31,240 bases of DNA from SVTX01 sp045612105 (GTDB lineage: Bacteria; Bacillota; Clostridia; Oscillospirales; CAG-272): the NCBI GenBank assembly GCA_045612105.1, contig JAZKYL010000135.1:1-31240 (forward strand), read 5' to 3'. The notes under the pieces were generated by a model, which made no database searches, was not told where the DNA came from, and saw nothing but the letters and a program-made list of their open reading frames with translations. Shown here in pieces: positions 1 through 8,065 of the stretch. Position numbers and translations under genes: made by a program. Within the stretch, counting starts at the first letter, position 1. Each line of letters starts with the position of its first letter.

Positions 1-1
1 A

Positions 2-2032
2 GCCGATTGCGAAAGCATCGAGAGCGTATTCATTCCCAAATTCCGCACCACAAACGGAAAGAGTGCCGAATTCAAGATCTCGGGCGGTGAAAACAACGTA
101 GCAATCCGTGTTTACGGCTTCGATAAGCTGACCGCTCCCAAGATCTACGAAAAGATCGACGGCGAGTGGGTGGAATACGTAGTTTCCTCCAAGGACACCT
201 CTGATAACAGCGGATACTACCACTACTACGACGGCTACGCTGTCAACTACGACGGCGACGGAACCTTCTCTTATTCCTTCGTAACCACCCTCACGGGCGA
301 CGAGGAACGCATCTTCAGAATTGAGGCACAAGAGGACTTCGTTTCCTGGCCCAAGGAAAGTATCGACACCACCAATATACTCAACGTCTTTAAGGATGCT
401 CAAAACCTCTACGATTCAGCCTCGACCGTCACCAGATTCCACTCGGTAGAGCTTTTGGAGGACGGTTCCTTCGTTCGCCTCGTCCCCAAGGACACGGTGC
501 TTGAGGCTTACTTCACCGCATATTCCGGCGACAAGGTCACAGGTCAGTATCTCATCTTGAAATACAGAATTCCCTCCACCAACGTATTGAAAAAGGATCA
601 GATTCAGATATTCGCAAGTACCAAAAATACAGCCCCCACAACCGGCGACGAATTCTCCCCCGTCCTTTCGATAAGCGGAGAATGGACTGTAGCGATCTTC
701 GACCTCACAAAGGCAGGCATAGTCAACGGCTTTGAACAAAATAAGGACGGTACCTATTCGGTAAAATATATCCGTCTGGATCCCTTCAACGGCACGACCC
801 CCACCACCGAGGCATTCGATATAGCCTATATGGCGATCGTTGACAACCTCGCAAAGGTCGCTCTCCTTGAGGAGGACATTGAATTCGGCACGTTCTACGA
901 GGGCAACAAGCGCACACCCATCAGCTTGTCAACCGGCGAGATCTCCGACGTTAACGTCTCTTACATTCATCCCGAGTCGGGATATAAGACCTCGACAGTT
1001 GCCTACGCAACTCATCTTGATATGATCAACGGCGCGGGCGGTGCTTCGGCAAGCTACTCAAAGCGCGGCGGCAACTCTGTCAGCGGAATCGACGTTTTTG
1101 ATTACTACAAAACAACTATCAACGGCTCTTCCCTCGTTTTCTCGGGCTGGACAGTGGCTGAAGGCGGTATCGAAAAATACGTATGGAGCATTGACGGCAA
1201 GACCTGGCACGATATGGAGATTTTCGGCAGAGAGCTTGGCAGTGCAAGTCAGACACATCTCAACTCGGCATCCACCTGGTTCCTTGGCGGCTATCAGTTC
1301 ACGGATACCGAAAACTCCTTAATCAATGCGGTTTATCAGTCACCCACGGGGCTTGGAGACAGCACAAAGGGACTTTACGCAGACCTTTCCGATTACGTAG
1401 GACAGACAGTTAACGTCACGTTTGCGGCTGTTCCCACAAATGAGCCCGATTCACTCTGTCTTATAGCGCAGGTCATAGGAGTTGAGGTTCTTCCTTCCTC
1501 AAATTATAAGATATCAAACGTAGTTTATGCCTCCCACCTTGATATGATCAACGGCAAGGGTGAGGGAGACTCGGCAAGCTATTCTTTGCGCGGCGGTAAT
1601 TCCTCTCGCGGAATTGACACCTTTGAATTTAACGGAACTACCATGAACGGCTCGCAGCTTATCTTCTCGGGTTGGTCGGTAGCAGAGGGCGGTATCGACA
1701 AATATGCCTGGTCGGCAGACGGCGGCATCACTTGGCACGACGCAGAGCTTTGCGGCATAGAAGCTCTCGCAAAAGCATCCTCCGCGCATCTCGGTGTTGC
1801 TTCGGGAAGCTTCCTTGGCGGATATCAGTTCAAGGATACCGAAGCGTCGCTGATAAATGCGGTATACCAGTCAGGCACAGGACTTGGAAATAATACCACG
1901 GGACTTTCAGCAGACCTTTCGGCTTACGTAGGACAGACTGTGGACGTAATGTTCGCGGCTGTGCCCACCGCTGAGCCCGACGCATACTGCCTTATCGCAC
2001 TCGTCAAGGGTGTTGAGGTAGTCGCGGAATAA
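2..2032 (+). CDS. Large repeat-containing protein, N-terminus cut by window edge
   Basis: The frame is open from base 2 to the TAA at 2030-2032, so at least 676 residues are visible and the true start lies upstream of the window. I do not recognise the family. The C-terminal third consists of two tandem copies of a domain of about 165 residues (DNA 983-1486 and 1505-2023). Shared cores include HLDMING, RGGNS, FSGW.VAEGGI.KY.WS.DG and YVGQTV.V.FAAVPT.EPD. The rich aromatic, Gly, Ser and Asp content and the beta-like pattern suggest extracellular beta-sandwich modules, but the signal peptide would lie outside the window. No C-terminal LPxTG motif or membrane anchor is present. It is followed directly by a rhamnosidase, so a role in glycan binding is possible but is inference. 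Confidence 0.7.
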   Translation, partial: ADCESIESVFIPKFRTTNGKSAEFKISGGENNVAIRVYGFDKLTAPKIYEKIDGEWVEYVVSSKDTSDNSGYYHYYDGYAVNYDGDGTFSYSFVTTLTGDEERIFRIEAQEDFVSWPKESIDTTNILNVFKDAQNLYDSASTVTRFHSVELLEDGSFVRLVPKDTVLEAYFTAYSGDKVTGQYLILKYRIPSTNVLKKDQIQIFASTKNTAPTTGDEFSPVLSISGEWTVAIFDLTKAGIVNGFEQNKDGTYSVKYIRLDPFNGTTPTTEAFDIAYMAIVDNLAKVALLEEDIEFGTFYEGNKRTPISLSTGEISDVNVSYIHPESGYKTSTVAYATHLDMINGAGGASASYSKRGGNSVSGIDVFDYYKTTINGSSLVFSGWTVAEGGIEKYVWSIDGKTWHDMEIFGRELGSASQTHLNSASTWFLGGYQFTDTENSLINAVYQSPTGLGDSTKGLYADLSDYVGQTVNVTFAAVPTNEPDSLCLIAQVIGVEVLPSSNYKISNVVYASHLDMINGKGEGDSASYSLRGGNSSRGIDTFEFNGTTMNGSQLIFSGWSVAEGGIDKYAWSADGGITWHDAELCGIEALAKASSAHLGVASGSFLGGYQFKDTEASLINAVYQSGTGLGNNTTGLSADLSAYVGQTVDVMFAAVPTAEPDAYCLIALVKGVEVVAE
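983..2023 (+). repeat. Two tandem copies of a ~165-aa domain within the first CDS
   Basis: Copy 1 runs from about 983 to 1486 and copy 2 from about 1505 to 2023, an offset of 522 bases. The two copies keep the same order of motifs: HLDMING, RGGNS, FSGW, WHD, FLGGYQF.DTE.SLINAVYQS, DLS.YVGQTV and AAVPT.EPD. The DNA has diverged at third positions, so this is an old domain duplication and not a recent slippage event. Confidence 0.8.
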
Positions 2033-2051
2033 TAACAATTTAATCGAAAAA

Positions 2052-2090
2052 GCCACGTTTCCGCTGAGGTAAAAGTCGGCGGAGCGTGGC
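2052..2090. terminator. Imperfect hairpin between the repeat protein and the GH78 gene
   Basis: GCCACG (2052-2057) pairs with CGTGGC (2085-2090), with inner CCGC/GCGG pairing. There is no U-run on the plus strand after it. On the minus strand it is followed by five Ts. It may be a weak intercistronic hairpin and not a true terminator. Confidence 0.3.
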
Positions 2091-2116
2091 AAAGGTTTAT
2101 CCGAAAGGAAAGAATT

Positions 2117-4081
2117 ATGGACAAAAAATCATATTGGATATGGAAATACGGTGATTTTGAGATCTTTCACTCGATGCTGCTTCATATGCGGAGAGTTGAA
2201 CGCGAGGTGGTCTATCCTCCCTACTGGAGAGTTGACGCTCCAACACCCAAGGTAATGTTTTACTACGATTACGAGGGTGAGGGCGGCTATATTCGCGTCC
2301 ATGCCAGCGGTGACGGATACGTGAAGATCGGAAACGCGCTTTACTCTCCCGGAAGCCGAATCGAGCTTGGAAAGGGCAGGTTTACTGTCTGCGCTTGCAT
2401 TATAAAGAACGGTGGATTGCCCGCTATATTCGTCGAAAGCGACGTAATACAGAGTGGTGAAGGCTGGTACGTAAAGGAAAACAATCATTCCGAAAAAGTA
2501 CCCGTGGGCTTTGACAAATACTACGATTCCCCCGATAAAACCCCCGAAATCTTCCACTTTGAGTATCAGGAAATGGCACCTGTTACCACAGAGGAGCTTG
2601 ACGGCGGTATGCTTTACGATTTTGGCAAGGAAACATTCGGGGAGGTCAATATTTCGGGGGCTGATCCCGATCTCGAGCTGGGAGTTTACTACGGCGAGAG
2701 CTACGAGGAGGCTATTGACACCGACCACACATATACTTTTGAGCGAATCTGCGGCAAAACCGACTATTCTCTTGTATGCCGCGCCTTCAGATATATCTTT
2801 ATCAAGGGCGGCTCTCCGTCGCTGAAGGTTTCGGCGGATTATGAATATCTTCCTCTTGAAAGACGCGGTAGTTTCCGATGTGACAACGAATTGTTCAACA
2901 AAATTTGGGACGTATGCGCCTACACCTTCCATCTCAACTGCCGCGAGGGTTTTCTTGATGGAATCAAGCGTGACCGTTGGGTCTGGGGCGGTGACGCATA
3001 TCAGTGCAACCACATCAACAACTACCTTTTCTTTGATCCCGACATTGAGCAGCGCACAAATATCGCTCTTGTTGGCAAGGATCCCGTGGATCACCACATC
3101 AACGGCATCGTTGACTACAGTTTTCTTTACATTATCGGGCTTTACGAACATTATTTCACTCACGGAGACGTAGCTTTTTTGAAGCAGATCTACTCTAAAG
3201 CTGTTCAGCTTATGAAATTCTGCGAAACAAGGCTGAACTCTGACGGATTTATTGAGGGCGCGCCCGCCGATTGGACCTTTATCGATTGGTCAAGCATTGA
3301 TAAAACAGGAGCCGTTGCCGCCGAGCAGATGCTTTGTGTCAAGGCTTACGAGTCTATGAGCAAGATTGCCGAGGTTATTGGCGAGAACGGTCAGGAATGG
3401 GCTGAAAAATCGGCTCTTATGAAGCAGAGGATCGACAAATTCTTCTGGGACGAGGAAAAAGGCGCATATATCGACAGCTACTCGTCGGGAAAGCGCAACG
3501 TCACCCGTCACGCGAACATTTTCGCCATTATGTTCAAAATTGCCGACGCTGAAAAGGTAGAAAGCATCGTAAAGAACGTAATCAAAAACGATGATATAAC
3601 CAAGATCACAACCCCCTATTTTGAGGGCTACGAGCTTGACGTTCTGGCAAGTCTCGGCGATTTCGGGTTCATTGAGGATATGCTGGACTCTTATTGGGGC
3701 GGTATGATCCGTCTTGGCGCTACCACCATTTGGGAGGGTTATGACCCCACCCAATCGGGAGCGAGACACTACCAGATGTATTGGCAACGCTACGACAAGT
3801 CGCTTTGTCACGCTTGGGGATCGACCCCGATATACCTTTTCGGCAGATATTATCTCGGTGTTTATCCCACAAGTGTGGCTTACGAGACCTTCTCGGTCGA
3901 GCCTCGTCTTGGAGGGCTTAAGGAGATCGAGGGCATCGTGCCTATTTGCGGCGGCGAGGTCAGGGTCGAGATGAACAAGACCAAGGTAAAAGTCACCGCG
4001 ACCAAGAGCGGCGGCACGCTGATACTTTCGGGCAAGGAATATGCTCTTCCCGAAAACGAAGCTGTTGAAATAATTCTTTAA
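2117..4081 (+). CDS. Alpha-L-rhamnosidase-like glycoside hydrolase (GH78 family)
   Basis: The product is 654 residues, start ATG with AAAGGAAAG upstream. It likely hydrolyses terminal alpha-L-rhamnose from plant glycans. Residues 281-296 (DGIKRDRWVWGGDAYQ) match the GH78 acidic motif. D281, D286 and D293 have the same spacing as the three acidic residues of the Bacillus rhamnosidase B active site, and E540 in TTIWEGYDP fits the catalytic base. The N-terminal ~230 residues are beta-rich, the middle is an (alpha/alpha)6-type catalytic region and the C-terminus a small beta domain, the usual GH78 layout. The acid position holds Asp where many members have Glu. There is no signal peptide, so it is probably cytoplasmic. 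A strong terminator follows. The fold assignment is solid; the exact substrate is inferred. Confidence 0.8.
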   Translation: MDKKSYWIWKYGDFEIFHSMLLHMRRVEREVVYPPYWRVDAPTPKVMFYYDYEGEGGYIRVHASGDGYVKIGNALYSPGSRIELGKGRFTVCACIIKNGGLPAIFVESDVIQSGEGWYVKENNHSEKVPVGFDKYYDSPDKTPEIFHFEYQEMAPVTTEELDGGMLYDFGKETFGEVNISGADPDLELGVYYGESYEEAIDTDHTYTFERICGKTDYSLVCRAFRYIFIKGGSPSLKVSADYEYLPLERRGSFRCDNELFNKIWDVCAYTFHLNCREGFLDGIKRDRWVWGGDAYQCNHINNYLFFDPDIEQRTNIALVGKDPVDHHINGIVDYSFLYIIGLYEHYFTHGDVAFLKQIYSKAVQLMKFCETRLNSDGFIEGAPADWTFIDWSSIDKTGAVAAEQMLCVKAYESMSKIAEVIGENGQEWAEKSALMKQRIDKFFWDEEKGAYIDSYSSGKRNVTRHANIFAIMFKIADAEKVESIVKNVIKNDDITKITTPYFEGYELDVLASLGDFGFIEDMLDSYWGGMIRLGATTIWEGYDPTQSGARHYQMYWQRYDKSLCHAWGSTPIYLFGRYYLGVYPTSVAYETFSVEPRLGGLKEIEGIVPICGGEVRVEMNKTKVKVTATKSGGTLILSGKEYALPENEAVEIIL

Positions 4082-4090
4082 AACAAACAT

Positions 4091-4124
4091 AAAACGTCAT
4101 AACACGCGCGTGTTATGACGTTTT
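4091..4124. terminator. Strong bidirectional terminator after the GH78 gene
   Basis: AAAACGTCATAACACG (4091-4106) and its exact complement (4109-4124) form a 16-bp stem around CG. It is flanked by A and T runs on both sides and sits between convergent genes, so it can end transcription from either direction. Confidence 0.85.
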
Positions 4125-4144
4125 CTTTATCATATTTTCTTTCA

Positions 4145-4726
4145 TCAAATCAAATAAAGTGCCAGATGAATACAGCAGAGCACGACAAGAGGAATAAAGC
4201 CTCCGCCGATCAACTGCCAAGCGGTATGCTGTTTAGTTCTCAAGCTTGAAACAAATACGGGAATGATCAATAAAGCTCCTATGGCGGCGGGGATATACAT
4301 TTTGAAATATATCATCATCAAAACCGGACCCACAATACCGCAAGCATGTCCGCTTACCTTCAGCTTGAAGATCTTATTGAGTACAAGCATTGAAATACCG
4401 CAGAGCAGATACTCCACGCAAATGATCTTGTACTCAACGGGTGCTTTCGTTATAAACGCAACAAGTGTTCCGAGAAGGTAGCCTACGGCTGAAAAGATCA
4501 TCGCAAGACTTCTCTGTCCCGCTCTGCCCTTATCCTTAAAATGAGGAATGTATTTCTGCAAGGGATATGCCAAAAGCGGCAGAACGCAAAGAAACACCAA
4601 GCTGCCCACCAATTGCCAGACAGAGCCGAAATAATCCGGATACATAATATACCCCAGTATCAACAATGCTGCCGCAAAGGTCGGCGGAACCGTAATTTTT
4701 CTGATCATCAAAAAAATCTTATTCAT
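4145..4726 (-). CDS. Polytopic membrane protein, PAP2 phosphatase-related
   Basis: This 193-residue protein has about six hydrophobic segments (near residues 14-30, 34-56, 74-93, 99-118, 127-147 and 172-193). It carries VSGHACG (S125-H127), which resembles the SGH motif of PAP2-type phospholipid phosphatases. Near residues 160-175 lies a KQHTAWQLIGG stretch that resembles the HT..QVI.G part of PAP2 motif 3. The Arg that normally begins motif 3 seems to be Ser here, and motif 1 (around KDKGRAGQR, 64-72) is not a perfect fit, so activity is uncertain. It stands alone between convergent and intergenic regions. AGGAAAAAGAG precedes the ATG. Confidence 0.5.
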   Translation of the reverse strand: MNKIFLMIRKITVPPTFAAALLILGYIMYPDYFGSVWQLVGSLVFLCVLPLLAYPLQKYIPHFKDKGRAGQRSLAMIFSAVGYLLGTLVAFITKAPVEYKIICVEYLLCGISMLVLNKIFKLKVSGHACGIVGPVLMMIYFKMYIPAAIGALLIIPVFVSSLRTKQHTAWQLIGGGFIPLVVLCCIHLALYLI

Positions 4727-4847
4727 CTCTTTTTCCTCAACCTACATATTTCCAATGATTATTTAGTTATTGTACCATATTTTTATTAAAACAATATTGA
4801 ATTTTACCGATTTTTTGAAATTTTTTTATCGGTCATTTTTTCAACAA

Positions 4848-5073
4848 AAGGGGCTGAGTCATTTAGATGAAGAAGTCGTGATTTGGTTCTCGTCGGCGTA
4901 CGAGGGTATGCCAGAGAGCCAAAACGCGGCTAAAAAGCCACATAAAATGAGGAAATCCGCCGAAAAATTTCGGCGGATTTCCTCATATTAAAGACTAAAA
5001 CTATATTTTAAGTTGTATTTAGTTCTTGCTTATAAAAGTGGCTTTTGTTCTGCGCTAAATGAATCAGCCCCTT
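4848..5073. repeat. MITE-like palindromic repeat with 19-bp terminal inverted repeats
   Basis: This is the only content of the gene-free stretch 4727-5105. The ends AAGGGGCTGAGTCATTTAG (4848-4866) and CTAAATGAATCAGCCCCTT (5055-5073) are inverted repeats with 18 of 19 matches. Inside, AAAAGCCAC (near 4933) pairs with GTGGCTTTT (near 5039), and the centre holds a perfect 19-bp stem (4947-4965 with 4968-4986). No ORF of useful size lies inside. The nested arrangement fits a non-autonomous transposon relic or a repeated extragenic palindrome. I saw no clear target-site duplication. The inner stem may also act as terminator for the ThuA gene on the minus strand. Confidence 0.6.
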
Positions 5074-5105
5074 CTTATAAAAATTGACAGTTCTTGTCTA
5101 TCGGA

Positions 5106-5813
5106 TCATTCCTCGCACGGCTCGACCTCGATGCAATCGAATGGGATATTTTTCTTTACGGGGCATGCCCATCTGACGGCATTCTTCAAGATCTTCTGAA
5201 CGTTTTCGTTTTTGAACGCGGTGTTGCTCTCGTGACCGGGCTGGAAATAGAAGACCTTGCCAAGTCCTCTCGTCCAGGTGCAACCGCTTCTGAAGACCTC
5301 TCCGCCCTTGAACCAGCCAAGGAAGATGATCTCATCGGGATCGGGAATGTCAAATCTCTCACCGTACATCTCCTCGGGGTCAAGCACAAATGTCTCGTCA
5401 ACTCCCGCGGCAATGGGGTGGTTTGGCTTGATGCACCAAATTCTTTCCCTGTCCTGAGCTCTCCACTTAAGAGTGCCCGAGGTTCCCATAAGCTTTTTGA
5501 ATATCTTGGAATAGTGTCCCGAGTGGAGTATTATAATACCCATTCCCGCAAGCACGTGGTTATATACTCTCGCAACCACCTGATCGGGCACCATATGATG
5601 TCTCATATGTCCCCACCACAAAAGCACGTCGGTTTCGTCAAGCACTTCGTCGGTAAGACCACATTCGGGGTCGTCGAGAGTTGCGGTAGTTACCTCGATA
5701 TCGTCACACTGCAAAACGCTCTTCAGGTATTCGTGGATACCGCCGGGATAATTCTCGGTTACTATGGGCTGTATCTTTTCGTGATAATTTTCGTTCCAGA
5801 CTACTACCTTCAT
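5106..5813 (-). CDS. ThuA domain protein (trehalose utilization family)
   Basis: The product is 235 residues and matches the ThuA family, a glutamine amidotransferase-like fold found beside Gfo/Idh/MocA dehydrogenases in sugar catabolism. Family features include the N-terminal VVVWNENYHEK strand, LLWWGHMRHHMV around residues 90-101, a GIIILHSGH segment and FYFQPGHE near residues 190-197. The exact chemistry of ThuA proteins is not well settled; a role in disaccharide or keto-sugar metabolism is inferred. It lies 26 bases downstream of the dehydrogenase on the same strand, with AAAGGA before its ATG, so the two form an operon. Confidence 0.85.
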   Translation of the reverse strand: MKVVVWNENYHEKIQPIVTENYPGGIHEYLKSVLQCDDIEVTTATLDDPECGLTDEVLDETDVLLWWGHMRHHMVPDQVVARVYNHVLAGMGIIILHSGHYSKIFKKLMGTSGTLKWRAQDRERIWCIKPNHPIAAGVDETFVLDPEEMYGERFDIPDPDEIIFLGWFKGGEVFRSGCTWTRGLGKVFYFQPGHESNTAFKNENVQKILKNAVRWACPVKKNIPFDCIEVEPCEE

Positions 5814-5839
5814 TTTTTTGAGTTCCTTTCGAGTTAATA

Positions 5840-6907
5840 TCAGAGTCTTACTTCCATGCCTGTCTCGGCAGACTCATACATCGCGGTAAGGATCTTGATC
5901 ATATCAACGCCCTGGTCGGGAGTGAAATCGGGCTCGGCACCGTTCAGAAGAACGTCGGCAAAGTGTCTGAGGTTTTCGGCATGAATGGGATTACCGTCAG
6001 CGATCTTGGGGCAAAGGTCAACGAGAGTGCCGTTGTCCTCGGTGTAAATTCTAAGCTCCTTATTTTTAAGCTCAGCACCTGCTTTGTCGCCGCGGAGCTC
6101 GAGGATTCCCTGCTCCTTTTCAACGTTGGAAGCCCAAGAGAACTCGATCTGGAGGCACGCGCCGTTATCAAACTTGATAAAGCCCATAGCAAGGTCCTCT
6201 ACGTCAAAGGTTCCGCCCGCCTTCTTGTCACCGAAATTCGAGTTGACAGAGTCGGAAATGTCGCTGTCGGCAAATTTTGTGTAGGTACAACCCGAAACAG
6301 CCACGGGCTTGGGATTGCCCATAAGCCAGATAGCAAGGTCGATCATATGAACGCCAAGGTCGATAAGAGGACCGCCGCCCGACTGAGCCTTGGTAGTAAA
6401 CCAGCCGCCCTTACCGGGAATACCGCGACGGCGCTGCCAACCGCAACGTCCGCAATAGATCTCGCCCATCTTGCCTTCTTCGATGAACTTCTTAAGATAG
6501 CGCATGGTGTTGAGGTAACGGTTGTTTCTCATAACCATAAGCTTCTTACCGCTCTTCTCAGCCGCTTCTTTCATTTTGAGCGCCTCTTCAACAGAGACCG
6601 CGTCGGGTTTCTCGCAGAAAACGTTAATTCCCTTATTCAGCGCGTCAACGGCGATTATGGAGTGGAGGTAATTGGGGGTACAGATATCGACGTAGTCAAG
6701 TCCCTCGACCTCAAGAAGCTCCTTATAATCGGTGAACGCGGGCACCTCGTGCATACCGAAATTGCGTCTGAAAGCATCGATCTTCTCGGGAAGAATGTCG
6801 CAGATCGCAACTATCTCAACATCCTTTGCGCCTCTGTATCTGGGCATATGGGCATATCCCATTATACCGCCGAGACCGATAAGACCAACTTTTAATTTTT
6901 TATCCAT
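5840..6907 (-). CDS. Gfo/Idh/MocA family NAD(P)-dependent oxidoreductase
   Basis: I chose the ATG at 6907 because GGAGG sits 7 bases upstream; an upstream in-frame ATG at 6919 overlaps that site. This gives 355 residues. The Rossmann nucleotide loop GLIGLGGIMG is at residues 8-17, the family signature CEKP at 98-101, and the D183/H187 pair in LIDLGVHMID marks the catalytic region. The enzyme probably oxidises or epimerises a sugar or cyclitol with NAD(P). It is first in an operon with the ThuA-like gene and diverges from the AraC gene at 7150, its likely regulator. Confidence 0.9.
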   Translation of the reverse strand: MDKKLKVGLIGLGGIMGYAHMPRYRGAKDVEIVAICDILPEKIDAFRRNFGMHEVPAFTDYKELLEVEGLDYVDICTPNYLHSIIAVDALNKGINVFCEKPDAVSVEEALKMKEAAEKSGKKLMVMRNNRYLNTMRYLKKFIEEGKMGEIYCGRCGWQRRRGIPGKGGWFTTKAQSGGGPLIDLGVHMIDLAIWLMGNPKPVAVSGCTYTKFADSDISDSVNSNFGDKKAGGTFDVEDLAMGFIKFDNGACLQIEFSWASNVEKEQGILELRGDKAGAELKNKELRIYTEDNGTLVDLCPKIADGNPIHAENLRHFADVLLNGAEPDFTPDQGVDMIKILTAMYESAETGMEVRL

Positions 6908-7149
6908 AATAACCTCCATTCCGCCGCTTTGCGGCGATAAAAATTATAATCAATGAAATCTGCCTCTCAGGCAAAATTCGTGCGCGAAGCGGTAGATTTT
7001 CCTATTAGTTATCCTATTAGTAAAAAATAATCTTCACGCTGACCACTGTTTTTGGATTTTTTACAAATTAAGTATAGCATATTTTGAAGATTTATGATAT
7101 AATGTATTAACTAAAAAATATCATTTTTTTACGATTGGGGGTATTTGTT
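6908..7149. promoter_or_regulatory. Divergent control region between dehydrogenase and AraC genes
   Basis: This AT-rich stretch has TATAAT at 7098-7103 (plus strand), suitable as a -10 box for the AraC gene, but the -35 box is poor. CCTATTAGT occurs twice with a 12-base period (7001-7009 and 7013-7021), and is a candidate regulator half-site pair. A GC hairpin (6922-6936, CGCCGC/GCGGCG) lies just upstream of the dehydrogenase ribosome binding site in its leader. Confidence 0.4.
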
Positions 7150-8019
7150 ATGTATTCATATGCCGAAAAAGCCTTCATCATAAACGGTGTCGAAAGCTGG
7201 ATACAGTGCATTGACTGTTTTGCCAAAGAATCCAACGAGTACGACAAGGTAACGGTTGAAAGATACCATTACCACGATTATATAGAATTTCTCTATGCTC
7301 TTGATACCGATATGAACGTCTGGATAAACGGCTCTCCTCACCAGATGCTGTCGGGAGATCTTGTTATCATCAATTCAGGCGAGCTTCACAATATTTCTTT
7401 CAACAAGGATTCCCACTATATCTGCGTCAAGTTTTCTCCGAGAATATTATATTTTGACGACAACTCTCTTTTTGAGTTTAAATACGTAACTCCGTTTTTG
7501 TCTGATCGTTCCCCTCAAAAGCTTTTCCACAAAAAAGACTTTGAAAACGTAGACATTCACGCTTTATCACTGGAGATAATGGATGAATGGGATCATCAGC
7601 GTCCCGCCTACGAGCTTTCGATCAGAGCCAACATACTTAAAATATTCGCGGGGATCTTTCGCTATTGGGACAAGCAAAACGTTTTTCATTCCGAGGCAAC
7701 CATGACCGAGCCCATAAAAAAGGCTTTGCTTTATATTTCCGAGAACTTTGACAGTGTGACAGAGCGTGATGCCGCCGCATATTGCGGTCTCAGCTACAAT
7801 CATTTCTCTGCTTCCTTCAAAAAGGCCGTGGGGCGCAGCTTCAGCGACTATATAACTCTTCTGAGATTAAGCGAAGCTGAAAAGCTGCTTATTTCCACCG
7901 AGCAAAGCATAACCGACATTGCTCTTTCCTGCGGTTTTTCCTCCACAAGCCATTTTATCTCACGGTTTAAGGCGCAGAAAGGAATTACACCCGGACAGCT
8001 CAGGAAAAATACCAAATAA
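7150..8019 (+). CDS. AraC family transcriptional regulator
   Basis: I chose the ATG at 7150 because GGGGG (7137-7141) is a suitable ribosome binding site; a TTG at 7135 is in frame but falls on that site. This gives 289 residues. The N-terminal ~170 residues form a cupin-like sensor (YHYHDYIEFLY and WINGSPHQML stretches). The last ~100 residues are the double helix-turn-helix, including LSYNHFSASFKKAVG and IALSCGFSSTSHFISRFK. It diverges from the dehydrogenase-ThuA operon and converges on the GH127 gene. It probably activates the divergent operon in response to a sugar; the ligand is unknown. Confidence 0.9.
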   Translation: MYSYAEKAFIINGVESWIQCIDCFAKESNEYDKVTVERYHYHDYIEFLYALDTDMNVWINGSPHQMLSGDLVIINSGELHNISFNKDSHYICVKFSPRILYFDDNSLFEFKYVTPFLSDRSPQKLFHKKDFENVDIHALSLEIMDEWDHQRPAYELSIRANILKIFAGIFRYWDKQNVFHSEATMTEPIKKALLYISENFDSVTERDAAAYCGLSYNHFSASFKKAVGRSFSDYITLLRLSEAEKLLISTEQSITDIALSCGFSSTSHFISRFKAQKGITPGQLRKNTK

Positions 8020-8026
8020 AAATTGA

Positions 8027-8052
8027 GAACTCCGCCATTTTCGGCGGAGTTC
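8027..8052. terminator. Terminator between convergent AraC and GH127 genes
   Basis: GAACTCCGCC (8027-8036) and GGCGGAGTTC (8043-8052) form a perfect 10-bp stem with a 6-base loop, followed by GTTTTC on the plus strand and an A/T-rich flank on the other side. Confidence 0.85.
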
Positions 8053-8065
8053 GTTTTCTGAATAA

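Noticed and set aside
2129..3163. Minus-strand frame of 344 codons
   Set aside because: Shadow of the GH78 gene; no ribosome binding site and no family resemblance.
5094..5837. Plus-strand frame of 247 codons
   Set aside because: Shadow of the ThuA-like gene, which has clear family motifs and an operon partner on the minus strand.
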